Positions 18,290 through 26,711 are shown, numbered from the stretch's first letter. The stretch is DNA of 64,000 bases from Synechocystis sp. LKSZ1 (GCF_040436315.1 NZ_AP031572.1:2790001-2854000); one strand, 5' to 3'. Program-made: numbers and translations. The notes: generated by a model from the sequence alone, not told the origin.

Positions 18290-19765
18290 TTATTTATGGC
18301 GGATGTGTTCGTAAATCCCAACGTACTTCTCTCCGGGATGGTTCCAGGAGTAGTCGTAGGCCATGCCTTGGAGGGCCAATTCCCGGAAGGTTGCCGGTTC
18401 CTTTTCGTAAAGGGTAATGGCCCGACCCAGGGCCGTTTCGAGGGCGTATTGGTCAGGTTGATAAAAGACAAAGCCGTTGCGTTCTTCAGGCAAGTGCTCT
18501 GTGTCGTAATCCCAATCAAAGACTGTATTCACCAGGCCCCCGACCCCGCGCACCACCGGCACGGTGCCATAGCGCAGGCCAATCATCTGGGTGAGACCAC
18601 AGGGCTCGTAATTACTGGGCACCACGATAATATCCGCCGCCGCATAGATTAAGTGGGCCAGTTCTTCGTTAAAGCCCAGTTCGAAGTGGACATCAGGGTT
18701 ACTGTTCAGGTGCTGTTTTTCATGCCAGAACCATTGATTAATGCCCGGTTCCGTTGCCGATCCCAGCAGCACAAACTGGGCTCCACGCCCCAGGGCGTAG
18801 TAGATCGAGTGATGGACGAGGTGAACGCCCTTCTGGTCGTCCAGACGACCAATGAAGCAGACAAGGGGTTTGTCCTCCTCCCGCAGGGGGAGACGTTCCC
18901 GCAGGGCCTTTTTATTTTTGGCCTTTTCGCTAAAGGTCTCCGAACCGTAGTGGAAGGCAATGAGGGGGTCAATTTCAGGATTCCAGACTTCGTAGTCAAT
19001 ACCATTGAGAATGCCGCCAAATTTACCCTGGTGAATTTCCAGGGTATGTCCCAGACCACAGCTAATGTCGCTGTAGCGGGCTTCCCAGGCGTGGTGGGGC
19101 GACACCGTATTGACGTAGTTGGAATAGACAATGCCCGCTTTCATAAAGTTAATGGCGGCGGGGTTGAAGTTATCCTGCAGGCGGTCGTAATGGTAGTAGT
19201 AGGCATCGTTATTTAAGCCCGTGGCCCACAGAACATTAGGCCCGGCAATGCCCTGGTGTTTGAAGTTATGGATGGTGTAGCAAACCCGTTGGGTGCCCAT
19301 GCCGTGGTGGCGATAGATTTCGTAGAGTAGCACCGGAACCAGGCCCGTTTGCCAATCGTGGCAGTGGATAATATCCGGCCGCTTGTTACTGCGGTGCAGA
19401 AATTCCATGGCCGCCTTGGAGAAGAAGGCAAAACGCATGTGGTCATCAAGAGCGCCATAGTAGTGGCCTCGATTAAAGTAATTTTGGCCAGAATGGGGCT
19501 GAATAAAGAAGCAAAGACGACCATGCACCCAACCACAAAACACGGAACAATGAACCGCTCCGCCCTCCCAGGGTACCCACAGATCACGATAGGCATCATG
19601 GAGTCCCCAAATTTGGTCGTAGCGCATGCAGTCGTACATGGGCACAATAATTTCAACGCAATGGCCGCGGATTTCTAGCTCTCGACTCAGGCCATAGATA
19701 ACATCGCCCAAACCTCCTGCTTTAATCACAGGGGCGCACTCCGAGGCGATCTGTACAATATACAT
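18290..19765 (-). CDS. glgA: Glycogen synthase (ADP-glucose type)
   Basis: 491 aa GT5 glucosyltransferase that extends alpha-1,4-glucan chains from ADP-glucose. The donor-binding motif KAGGLGDV is at residues 16-23 and the second GT-B signature GLTQMIGLRYGTVPVVRGVGGL lies near residue 400. The sequence is close to what I recall of Synechocystis PCC 6803 GlgA (MYIVQIASECAPVIKAGGLGDV opening; HATGLNND-like segment here ATGLNNDAYYY). Cyanobacteria often have two paralogues, and I cannot say which this is with certainty. Promoter should lie in the 217-bp gap shared with the divergent UPF0016 gene. Confidence 0.93.
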   Translation of the reverse strand: MYIVQIASECAPVIKAGGLGDVIYGLSRELEIRGHCVEIIVPMYDCMRYDQIWGLHDAYRDLWVPWEGGAVHCSVFCGWVHGRLCFFIQPHSGQNYFNRGHYYGALDDHMRFAFFSKAAMEFLHRSNKRPDIIHCHDWQTGLVPVLLYEIYRHHGMGTQRVCYTIHNFKHQGIAGPNVLWATGLNNDAYYYHYDRLQDNFNPAAINFMKAGIVYSNYVNTVSPHHAWEARYSDISCGLGHTLEIHQGKFGGILNGIDYEVWNPEIDPLIAFHYGSETFSEKAKNKKALRERLPLREEDKPLVCFIGRLDDQKGVHLVHHSIYYALGRGAQFVLLGSATEPGINQWFWHEKQHLNSNPDVHFELGFNEELAHLIYAAADIIVVPSNYEPCGLTQMIGLRYGTVPVVRGVGGLVNTVFDWDYDTEHLPEERNGFVFYQPDQYALETALGRAITLYEKEPATFRELALQGMAYDYSWNHPGEKYVGIYEHIRHK

Positions 19766-19982
19766 ACTGACTCCTAATTTAATAACTTCGTATTGATAAT
19801 CGATGGGTTGAGGATTGCTTGTATTTTCCTACATTCTCGTCCAGTTGCAAGGCAGAAGCAGTCGGCTCTCTCTGGGATCAAAGAACTGGGCCAGCGGAAC
19901 CCGTCGGCCTTTCGGAGATAATTAAGGTAGCCTATCCTGGCCCTTTTCTAAATTTTCTAAATTCGGTGCTTTCCGCCTGTCT

Positions 19983-20285
19983 ATGGTTGCCCCTGCTCCC
20001 TCTAGCTATTTTCGACCGGTTTTTACCTCTACTTTTCTCACCATTTTTCTGGCAGAAATGGGAGACAAGACCCAACTCACAACCCTGTTGATTAGCGCGG
20101 AGTCTGGCTCTCCTTGGGTGGTGTTTGCCGGAGCGGCCCTGGCCTTGATTGCCACCAGCCTCCTTGGCGTATTAATTGGTTACTGGATTGCCCGACGACT
20201 ATCCCCCAAAATATTAGATTTCTGCGTGGCCCTTCTGCTGTTGCTGATTGCGGGCCTGTTGATGGGGGATGTGGTCACGAGTTAG
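19983..20285 (+). CDS. Half-size UPF0016/GDT1 family cation exchanger
   Basis: 100 aa with three membrane segments. The family signature EMGDKTQ is at residues 25-31 (LAEMGDKTQLTTL), followed by two further hydrophobic stretches. Full-size family members (TMEM165, Gdt1, cyanobacterial Mnx) contain two such units and exchange Mn2+ or Ca2+ for H+; half-size proteins must pair with another half. Cyanobacterial hemi-exchangers normally come as two genes. I see only this one; no second unit is adjacent. Its 3' end overlaps the MscS gene by 11 bases on the other strand. Confidence 0.8.
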   Translation: MVAPAPSSYFRPVFTSTFLTIFLAEMGDKTQLTTLLISAESGSPWVVFAGAALALIATSLLGVLIGYWIARRLSPKILDFCVALLLLLIAGLLMGDVVTS

Positions 20286-22053
20286 GGTCATTCTCCTTGG
20301 GAATTTGGCTCACACGGAAGCCAGGAGCCTGATAATCCGACGGTAAATAATTTTCAGGGATAGTACTTTGATGACCGTCCCTCAGGGCATAGTAGCTGGG
20401 GGACATAATCTCGATGCCTACTTGGTTGCAGTAGTCTTGAATATTTTGGTGCAACTCAGCATAAATGTGAACCATGCGGTCTGGGTGATCGGTATGGGCG
20501 TTGAGTTGATAGCTGACGTAGAAGTCATCCAGGCTTGTTTGAAGCACAAAGGGACTGGGGTCGGACAGAATATCTGTCGTGGCCAGGGCCGCTTGAATCA
20601 AGGTTTCATGGACGTGACGCCAGGGCAGATCGTAGCCGAGGGTCACGGTGGTTTGCAGAATTAAGTAACGCTTCAGTTCACGGGCGGCTGCACTCAGGTT
20701 AATGACATTACTACTGAGTAGAGAGGAATTGGGAATAGTAATAATGCGATTGGTGGGAGTCATAATTCGAGTCACCAACAAGGTCTTTTCTAAGACAATT
20801 CCAATCACATCGCCAATCTGAATACAGTCTCCACCTTGGAAGGCCCGCGTATAAATTAAAATAACACCACCGACTACGTTAGCGACGGCGGAAGTTGATC
20901 CCAAGGAAAAAAGAATCCCCAAAAATACTGAAACCCCCCGAAAGGCCGGTGAGTCGAATCCAGGAAGATAGGGAAAGGCAACTACGGCGGCCAGGGCAAT
21001 AATCAGAATTAAGACTAAGCGATAGGTTGGCTCTGCCCACTCCTGATAAAAGCCAGGAATATTTAAGTTACCTCGTTCAATGGCTCGAAAGAAGGGCCGA
21101 ATGGACTGTAATAGGTAATAGGTCGTGAAACAAATGAGAACCAGAATAATTAAATTGGGAATATATTGGGCAACGCCCTGAACAACAAATTCTACAGCAA
21201 TAAAAAAGTAGGCTAAAATACTTTCACTAATGTTTCTTGTCCAAGGAAATAGACCTAAAATAAAACTAATGTAGACATAAAAAAGAACCAGACCCAAAAA
21301 GAAACGAATAAATTTTAAGATGCGTAAGCAGAACCGACTAATATGATGAGCGGAAATGATTTCAAAATTCTGAATCTTTAGACTAGGAAGACGGCGATTA
21401 AGCCAGGTGGTGATAGACGGGAAGAGTTTGCTAGAGAGATATAAAATAAGACGAGTGATGATGATTAAAGCAATACTAGCAACGACAGTATAACCGAGGG
21501 CCTTTAATAAATGGTCAACACTGCGCTCCTCTCGATATTGGCTAATAGCCGCTCGGATATAGGTTAAGGCCTGTTGCCCTAATTTTTCTTTCGATTCTCG
21601 ATGATCCCTGGCATCCTGGGTGGTAATCGTGAGAATGATGGTATTGCCGGCTCGCAGATAAAGGAGGTCATTTTCTGGCTCCTGAACCAGTTGGATTTGC
21701 TCGGGTGTAATGCTGATGTCACGAGCTACCAGAGATAACCGTTGACTAATGGCCTGGGCCCGCTCTTGGGCCGAAAACATACCCACCCCCCGGCGCACGA
21801 CAAAGAGGGGTTCGTTATCCAAGAGAACCGGATAACCATCTATTTTATTCGTCGTTGGCAGGGCCGGTTCTGGTGGCGAAGCAACGTCCGCTGGTGTTGT
21901 CTGCGCCAGGCCGAGTAAAGAAGGCGTCGAGAACAACAATAAAACAACACTTAGGCTAAGAAAAAATCCTTTAAATCGCCGATAAAACCGAGCAAATCCC
22001 CGTAAACTAGCTTGTCCCAAGGGGGCCTCCGTCCATAGTGAGTTTCTCATCAT
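20275..22053 (-). CDS. MscS-family mechanosensitive ion channel
   Basis: 592 aa. A signal peptide-like segment (residues 24-52) is followed by a periplasmic part (about 60-190), then five membrane segments. The MscS core is unmistakable: VANVVGGVILIYTRAFQGGDCIQIGDVIGIV, a glycine/alanine-rich pore helix plus the first strand of the beta domain, followed by the vestibule with PNSSLLSSNVINLS. It should open under membrane tension to release osmolytes, guarding against hypo-osmotic shock. Large N-terminal additions are common among cyanobacterial MscS proteins. Confidence 0.9.
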   Translation of the reverse strand: MMRNSLWTEAPLGQASLRGFARFYRRFKGFFLSLSVVLLLFSTPSLLGLAQTTPADVASPPEPALPTTNKIDGYPVLLDNEPLFVVRRGVGMFSAQERAQAISQRLSLVARDISITPEQIQLVQEPENDLLYLRAGNTIILTITTQDARDHRESKEKLGQQALTYIRAAISQYREERSVDHLLKALGYTVVASIALIIITRLILYLSSKLFPSITTWLNRRLPSLKIQNFEIISAHHISRFCLRILKFIRFFLGLVLFYVYISFILGLFPWTRNISESILAYFFIAVEFVVQGVAQYIPNLIILVLICFTTYYLLQSIRPFFRAIERGNLNIPGFYQEWAEPTYRLVLILIIALAAVVAFPYLPGFDSPAFRGVSVFLGILFSLGSTSAVANVVGGVILIYTRAFQGGDCIQIGDVIGIVLEKTLLVTRIMTPTNRIITIPNSSLLSSNVINLSAAARELKRYLILQTTVTLGYDLPWRHVHETLIQAALATTDILSDPSPFVLQTSLDDFYVSYQLNAHTDHPDRMVHIYAELHQNIQDYCNQVGIEIMSPSYYALRDGHQSTIPENYLPSDYQAPGFRVSQIPKENDPNS

Positions 22054-22158
22054 ATTATCGTTATCTTTGTCCGACAGCTCTCCCAGGCCCTTTTCAACAT
22101 CCTCTCAGGGCCTGGGCCCGTTCTTGGCCAGAACGATTTTTTGGACTGACGATGACGG

Positions 22159-23502
22159 CTAGCGACTCGGTAGGCGCAGGGAACTGGAGAGTTGGTTGGC
22201 TAACCGTGCCGTCACCAATCCAGCCAAGGCGGCAACGATTACGGTGGCAAGACAGGTAATTTGGGCCGTTTCTGGGCCCCCCACCCCGAGTATCATCGCC
22301 ACGGCAGTCAGCGGTAGCCGATAGCCACCCGCAATACCGGCCGCGGCCCCGGCGGCTCCAGCCAGATCGGCTGAAATTCCAAAGGCTGTTGCAAATACCC
22401 GGCCACTCAGGTCGCCGATCGCCAGAAAGGGAACAAACACACCACCACAGCCTCCAGCGACAACGGCGGCAGTAGTAGAAGCGGCCCGGAGCAGAGCTAC
22501 CGCCAATAGTTGATAAGGGGTCGTTGTAACGGTTTCTGACCAGAGGATGGCAGCACCCCCAGGGCCAAAAGCTACTGTTGGGGAAGCAATCCCTCCGATT
22601 ACCATGGCTAGCAATAGCATGGCTATGCCACCCATCAGAAGACGAAGAACCGGCTTGGTTCGCAAACCCCTCGCCCAATAGATCGCTTCCCCCGTGAGGG
22701 CCGTAATCGCACCGGCAATCGCTCCGATAAACAAAGTGGCCCCCACTGTATCCCAAAGATTAGCCGGAGGAACCTTCGGTACAACCAGCCGGATTAGATT
22801 GAGATTAAAGGCCGCATTAATCCCCCATCCCACTAGGCCCCCAGCTAACATCGCCATCACTCGCTCCAGGGTAATCGGAACCTGGCGTCGCTGACTTAGC
22901 TCAAACATAAAAAAACTGCCCACCAGCGGGATTCCCATCAATGCAGACACCGCTGCCGCCCCACCGCCGATCCCCATCGGCCGCACCAGTGGGCGCAGTG
23001 ACGGATTTATGGTGCCTAACCAGACACCTGTTGCCACACCAATATGAGCCGCTGGTGATTCTGTGCCCATTGTTGCCCCTAGCCCAACCGTGGATAGGAT
23101 GGCAAGGGCCCGCAACGGGGCCAATTTCCAGGGGAATTTCTCTTCTGCTCCCGAGGCATTCACCACGTCACCCGTTAAGTCGGCGCGGGCAATGTCATGG
23201 GGGAAGGAATACCAAGAGAATAGGGAACCCCAGCGGCCAGGGAACGTAGCCTCACGGGGAACTAAGGTCTGGATAGATTGGCCCTTACCCAGTCCAAATA
23301 GGACTAATACCGCTAAGGCAACACCGACTAACGGCAAAAGCAATAACCAGATGGTCGCTTGTCCAGAGGCAACATCGAGGATTTGCTTGATCAACTGAGT
23401 TAGTAGCACCGCCGCTAGGGAGCCGACTAAACCGCCAAGTAGCCCTCCAGCAATTCCCAGGCTCACTTTAACGAACGGAGATCGTTGTGTTTCCTTCAGC
23501 AT
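22159..23502 (-). CDS. ClC-family chloride channel or Cl-/H+ exchanger
   Basis: 447 aa, about 10-12 membrane segments. The selectivity-filter region GTESPAAHIG contains the gating Glu (equivalent to E148 of EcClC, motif GKEGP; here GTESP), and GGCGGVFVPFLAIGDLSGRVF matches the GGxFxPxLxxG filter. The usual GSGIP motif of the first filter segment is not clearly present. It should move chloride, or exchange it for protons. The start is a plain ATG at 23502, with a 253-bp gap before the HNH gene. Confidence 0.85.
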   Translation of the reverse strand: MLKETQRSPFVKVSLGIAGGLLGGLVGSLAAVLLTQLIKQILDVASGQATIWLLLLPLVGVALAVLVLFGLGKGQSIQTLVPREATFPGRWGSLFSWYSFPHDIARADLTGDVVNASGAEEKFPWKLAPLRALAILSTVGLGATMGTESPAAHIGVATGVWLGTINPSLRPLVRPMGIGGGAAAVSALMGIPLVGSFFMFELSQRRQVPITLERVMAMLAGGLVGWGINAAFNLNLIRLVVPKVPPANLWDTVGATLFIGAIAGAITALTGEAIYWARGLRTKPVLRLLMGGIAMLLLAMVIGGIASPTVAFGPGGAAILWSETVTTTPYQLLAVALLRAASTTAAVVAGGCGGVFVPFLAIGDLSGRVFATAFGISADLAGAAGAAAGIAGGYRLPLTAVAMILGVGGPETAQITCLATVIVAALAGLVTARLANQLSSSLRLPSR

Positions 23503-23755
23503 GGTGTTGAATTACCCTCATTCTCGGCTGGATTTCGGTGGGTATTCACTAAAATTACCTGAGAATTGGGCTATTTGTAATGTTATATGGCAATTTTTTT
23601 GTGATTACTCCATTGGAGCGTAATATACGGAGAGTTTCTGTCTAATCTCTAGTTAAGTGGCTTAAGTCTCCGGTGATGACGTTAGCGCAAGGTTATCTGT
23701 AAATGATGCCAGATCTGGTGGGCAGAATAGGCATATATGACTTTCGTAATTACAT

Positions 23756-24577
23756 ATGGCAACTTTCCTATTAGCTTGGAATCCTAAACGGTGGCATTGG
23801 AATGATATTGAGGAAATGTCACAATCAGTTCAGGCTGGGCAATTAGTTACCGCTCGTTGGAGCTGTGGTAATTCTAAACGTCTTCAACGTGGCGATCGTG
23901 TATTTTTTATGAGGTTAGGTCAAGAGCCCAAAGGAATTTTTGCATCAGGATATGTTATGCAAGGTTCCTATGAAGATCTGCATTGGGATAGTGAGAAGGC
24001 ATCCTCTGGAGAAACTGCAATGTTTGTCAGAGTTCGGTTTGATGAATTACTAAGTCCAGCAAAAAGTAATGTTTTACCGCGCCAGATGCTAGATACAGAA
24101 CCTTTCAAAGAAATGTACTGGGATACTCAAATGTCAGGAGTGCAAGTGCCTGATAGTGTTGCATCAGAGCTAGAAAAGCTATGGGAAGAATTCTCTCATT
24201 CTCCAAGTTTTCTATCGCCTGAAGAAGTTTCAGAGAATGACGCGCATTATGAAGGTGGAGTACAGCACGTAACAGTTAATGCCTATGAGCGTAATACTAA
24301 AGCTCGGAAAATTTGTGTTGAATACTATGGTGCAAGTTGTTTTGTTTGTGGTTTTGACTTTAGCAAAGTCTATGGTGAGCTAGGTGATGGTTTTATTCAT
24401 GTTCACCATCTGCGTCCACTATCGGAGATTAAACAGGAGTATCAGGTTGATCCGATAAATGATCTACGTCCTGTCTGCCCTAATTGCCATGCTATGATTC
24501 ACCGTCGTACTCCACCCTTAAGTATTAAAGAGCTTCAGGAGGTGTTAAATAATGCTAGATTGCAGCCAGCTATCTAA
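23756..24577 (+). CDS. EVE-like/HNH endonuclease, candidate modification-dependent restriction protein
   Basis: 273 aa. The N-terminal 130 residues begin FLLAWNPKRWHW and go on with GDRVFFMRLGQEPKGIFASG, the layout of EVE/PUA-like modified-base readers. The C-terminal part is an HNH nuclease: CysxxCys (CFVC), HVHHLRPLSEIKQEY, NDLRPVCPNCHAMIHR with two zinc cysteines and the active-site His-Asn-His. Such fusions in other bacteria cut DNA carrying modified cytosine. Codon use is A/T-rich and unlike the flanking housekeeping genes. It lies at the left end of a toxin-antitoxin cluster. Whether it has DNA-modification-dependent activity is inference. Confidence 0.82.
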   Translation: MATFLLAWNPKRWHWNDIEEMSQSVQAGQLVTARWSCGNSKRLQRGDRVFFMRLGQEPKGIFASGYVMQGSYEDLHWDSEKASSGETAMFVRVRFDELLSPAKSNVLPRQMLDTEPFKEMYWDTQMSGVQVPDSVASELEKLWEEFSHSPSFLSPEEVSENDAHYEGGVQHVTVNAYERNTKARKICVEYYGASCFVCGFDFSKVYGELGDGFIHVHHLRPLSEIKQEYQVDPINDLRPVCPNCHAMIHRRTPPLSIKELQEVLNNARLQPAI

Positions 24578-24657
24578 CACTTCACAGCAGCGGACAGACG
24601 AAAGCCATTGGTGCTGAGTTTGAGGTTATCTACCGCCGCTTCGTTTTGCCGTTAGTC
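24572..24657 (+). other. Possible attC-like recombination site after the HNH gene
   Basis: An R''-like box ATCTAAC (24572-24578) overlaps the HNH stop codon. It is followed by ACAGCAGCGG (L''-like), and the far end has CCGCTTCGT (L'-like) and GTTAGTC (R'-like, 24651-24657). Inner boxes pair only imperfectly and the last R' bases do not match the R'' complement, so this is suggestive only. Position right after a stop codon and before another small gene is typical of integron cassettes. Confidence 0.3.
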
Positions 24658-24728
24658 TGCTTCTCCATGAAATGACAAACGAACTTCGTTCCCTTGCCGC
24701 CCTGTATCCTATGAAATACACTTAATGC

Positions 24729-25019
24729 ATGATTGAAGTTCGCCAAACTGAAGCTTATTCCCAATGGTTTAATGCTCTACGCGATCGACAAGCCAGAGCA
24801 CGTATTGATGTTCGTATTCGTCGTCTATCGATGGGTAATCCTGGTGATGTAAAGCCTGTCGGCGGAGGCGTATCGGAATTGCGGATTAATTATGGCCCTG
24901 GCTACCGCGTGTATTTCACAAGAAAAGGGGATACATTTATCGTTTTGCTAGCTGGTGGAGATAAAAGTACTCAAGATCAAGACATCAAAACAGCTTTAGA
25001 TTTGGCAAAAGACTTATAG
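24729..25019 (+). CDS. RelE/ParE-superfamily toxin (HigB/addiction-killer type)
   Basis: 96 aa, basic, small. It matches the addiction-module killer family (TIGR02683 type): YSQWFNALRDRQARARIDVRIRRL and VSELRINYGPGYRVYF, then LLAGGDKSTQDQDIKTA near the C terminus. Members fold like RelE and cleave mRNA at the ribosome. The antitoxin gene follows after 9 bases with a strong AGGAGG ribosome site, giving toxin-before-antitoxin order (HigBA type). A near-identical but shortened copy of the block is at 26224-26765. Confidence 0.85.
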   Translation: MIEVRQTEAYSQWFNALRDRQARARIDVRIRRLSMGNPGDVKPVGGGVSELRINYGPGYRVYFTRKGDTFIVLLAGGDKSTQDQDIKTALDLAKDL

Positions 25020-25370
25020 GAGGTCATAATGGACAAACTTAAAACCTTGCCTTGGGACGCAGCAGAGCATTTAGAAACCCAAGAGGATATTGCCGCATAT
25101 CTTGAAGCAGCCCTTGAAGAGGCTGATCCAGCTCTAGTCGTAGCGGCCCTTGGAGACATTGCCCGATCTCGAGGGATGACAAACATTGCCCGTGAAACAG
25201 GACTGGGACGAGAGAGCCTGTATAAAGCGTTATCGACCGAAGGGAATCCAGAATTTGCAACGGTTCTCAAGGTATTGAAAGCCCTTGGTTTACGCTTACA
25301 AGTTGTCGCTGTTTAGTCAAAAAATGCAGGCCAACAACTCTGTTTTAGCAGACGGAATAGAGGTTATCGG
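24829..25370 (+). repeat. Direct repeat copy 1 (complete RelE/HigA block)
   Basis: 542 bp, about 97% identical by eye to 26224-26765 (I count about 16 differences). The shared part starts inside the toxin gene (CGATGGGTAATC), covers the complete antitoxin gene and runs 54 bases beyond its stop. In copy 1 it is preceded by the rest of the toxin gene and followed directly by the MITE-like element. Confidence 0.9.
25029..25316 (+). CDS. HigA-type antitoxin (HTH), copy 1
   Basis: 95 aa. It has the form of the addiction-module antidote family (TIGR02684 type): an N-terminal part ETQEDIAAYLEAALEEADP and a helix-turn-helix (MTNIARETGLGRESLYKALS) that should bind the operon promoter. C terminus LKALGLRLQVVAV. 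It neutralises the RelE-like toxin encoded 9 bases upstream and likely autoregulates the pair. It differs from copy 2 only at one visible residue in the HTH (Glu versus Lys in ARETGLG / ARKTGLG). Confidence 0.88.
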   Translation: MDKLKTLPWDAAEHLETQEDIAAYLEAALEEADPALVVAALGDIARSRGMTNIARETGLGRESLYKALSTEGNPEFATVLKVLKALGLRLQVVAV

Positions 25371-25375
25371 CTGAG

Positions 25376-25517
25376 TGACGGACACATTTCTTGGTACACT
25401 GGCTGCTACCAAGCTTGTAACCCAGATACAACAAGGGTTTCAGCGTTTTGGGGTTGTGGACTAGTCGATTTAATCAAACTCAGTCCTAGCAAGGATTTGA
25501 GGCACTTGTGTCCGTCA
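25376..25517. mobile_element. MITE-like element, 142 bp, with 11-bp terminal inverted repeats
   Basis: TGACGGACACA at 25376-25386 is repeated inverted and exact as TGTGTCCGTCA at 25507-25517. There is no transposase frame inside. Flanks show no clear target-site duplication, though TGAG/GTGAG occurs on both sides. It lies directly after repeat copy 1. A deletion remnant of a larger insertion sequence is the other possibility. Confidence 0.6.
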
Positions 25518-25541
25518 GTGAGCATATTCCCTCCGGGCTTC

Positions 25542-25592
25542 CTAGCCTCTTTCTTCCATTCTAATTCACCGAGTTTGACGAAAGAGGGTTAG
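25542..25592. other. Long-arm hairpin between the MITE and hicB
   Basis: CTAGCCTCTTTC (25542-25553) pairs with GAAAGAGGGTTAG (25580-25592), a stem of about 12 bp with one bulged base, around a 26-base loop. The arms end in CTAG and GTTAG, similar to R-box ends of attC sites. No T-run follows on the plus strand, so a simple terminator is less likely. Confidence 0.4.
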
Positions 25593-25773
25593 CACAGACT
25601 AGCAATCGGCAGTCGATCTAGTATTTAGTTTTTATGGTTTAGTATTAAGATTTTTCATTTTTTCATTACATGTAACTATCCTTTCTAAACCGTCTGTTAT
25701 TGCACACCTCCAAGCGTTTAACAACAACAGGTTAAAATGGTAGAAGCGACACTTTTTGTTGAGGAAGCGTGTT

Positions 25774-25980
25774 ATGAGGTTTAGCGTAACGCTCGATCGT
25801 GATGAAGATGGAATATGGGTTGTAGAGTGTCCCAGCATTCCGGGATGTGTGAGTCAAGGTCAAACGAAACAAGAAGCCCTTGAAAATATCCAAGATGCGA
25901 TCACAGCCTGTTTACAGGTTCGGGCAGAGCGCGGAATGCCTTTGACCGTGGAGACTCACCAAGTTGAGGTGGTCGTCTAA
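25774..25980 (+). CDS. hicB: HicB-type antitoxin
   Basis: 68 aa from ATG 25774, which has a GAGGA ribosome site at good spacing (a TTG at 25756 is a weaker start). The fold is the HicB RNase H-like antitoxin domain: FSVTLDRDEDGIWVVECPSIPGCVSQG and a helical EALENIQDAITACL. Antitoxin-before-toxin order with hicA; the stop overlaps the hicA start by one base (TAATG). No clear DNA-binding tail is present, so regulation may need HicA or another factor. Confidence 0.85.
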   Translation: MRFSVTLDRDEDGIWVVECPSIPGCVSQGQTKQEALENIQDAITACLQVRAERGMPLTVETHQVEVVV

Positions 25981-26204
25981 TGGGTTCTGCTTTATCTGTC
26001 ATGAGTGGGGGCGAAGTCGTGCGTGTCTTTGAATCGTTAGGTTGGGAGGCCGTGCGGCAAACGGGTAGCCACATCATCATGACAAAAGACGAAGAGCTTG
26101 TAACGCTTTCGATTCCTGATCACCGCGAAGTTGCGAAAGGGACTCTGCGAAGTTTGATTCGCACCGCTGGATTAACCGTAGAGGAATTTGTTGCTGCCAA
26201 GTAG
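25980..26204 (+). CDS. hicA: HicA-type mRNA interferase toxin
   Basis: 74 aa. It has the YcfA/HicA double-stranded RNA-binding-like fold with the catalytic histidine in TGSHIIM and the C-terminal IPDHREVAKGTLRSLIRTAGLTVEEF. An ATG at 26001 (MSGGEVVRVF) would give the more usual N terminus; the outer ATG at 25980 overlaps the hicB stop. It cleaves mRNA in the ribosome-independent way known for HicA. Confidence 0.85.
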   Translation: MGSALSVMSGGEVVRVFESLGWEAVRQTGSHIIMTKDEELVTLSIPDHREVAKGTLRSLIRTAGLTVEEFVAAK

Positions 26205-26225
26205 CTCATAGAGCGCAGACTAACG

Positions 26226-26414
26226 ATGGGTAATCCTGGTGATGTCAAGCCTATTGGTGGAGGCGTATCAGAATTGCGGATTGATTATGGCCCTGGCTAC
26301 CGGGTGTATTTCACAAGAAAAGGAGATACATTTATCGTTTTGCTAGCTGGTGGAGATAAAAGCACTCAAGATCAAGACATCAAAACAGCTTTAGATTTGG
26401 CAAAAGACTTATAG
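26226..26414 (+). pseudogene. Truncated RelE-type toxin gene, copy 2
   Basis: An open frame of 62 codons starts MGNPGDVKPIGG and equals the last 62 residues of the intact toxin. The first 34 residues, including the basic helices at the start, are missing. A toxin lacking these is probably inactive, which would leave an orphan antitoxin behind it. Confidence 0.8.
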
Positions 26415-26423
26415 GAGGTCATA

Positions 26424-26711
26424 ATGGACAAACTTAAAACCTTGCCTTGGGACGCAGCAGAGCATTTAGAAACCCAAGAGGATATTGCCGCATATCTTGA
26501 AGCAGCCCTTGAAGAGGCTGATCCAGCTCTAGTCGTAGCGGCCCTTGGAGACATTGCTCGATCTCGAGGGATGACAAACATTGCCCGTAAAACAGGACTG
26601 GGACGAGAGAGCCTTTATAAAGCTTTATCGACCGAAGGGAATCCAGAATTTGCAACGGTTCTCAAGGTATTGAAAGCCCTTGGTTTACGCTTACAAGTTG
26701 TCGCTGTTTAG
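26424..26711 (+). CDS. HigA-type antitoxin, copy 2
   Basis: 95 aa, identical to copy 1 but for one visible residue (Lys in place of Glu in the helix-turn-helix). It keeps the AGGAGG ribosome site 10 bases after the toxin remnant. With the toxin next to it truncated, it may act as an extra or decoy antitoxin against copy 1. Confidence 0.85.
   Translation: MDKLKTLPWDAAEHLETQEDIAAYLEAALEEADPALVVAALGDIARSRGMTNIARKTGLGRESLYKALSTEGNPEFATVLKVLKALGLRLQVVAV

Noticed and set aside
19819-19982. Second half of a UPF0016 exchanger before 19983
   Set aside because: The frame there lacks a second EMGDKTQ motif and membrane segments.
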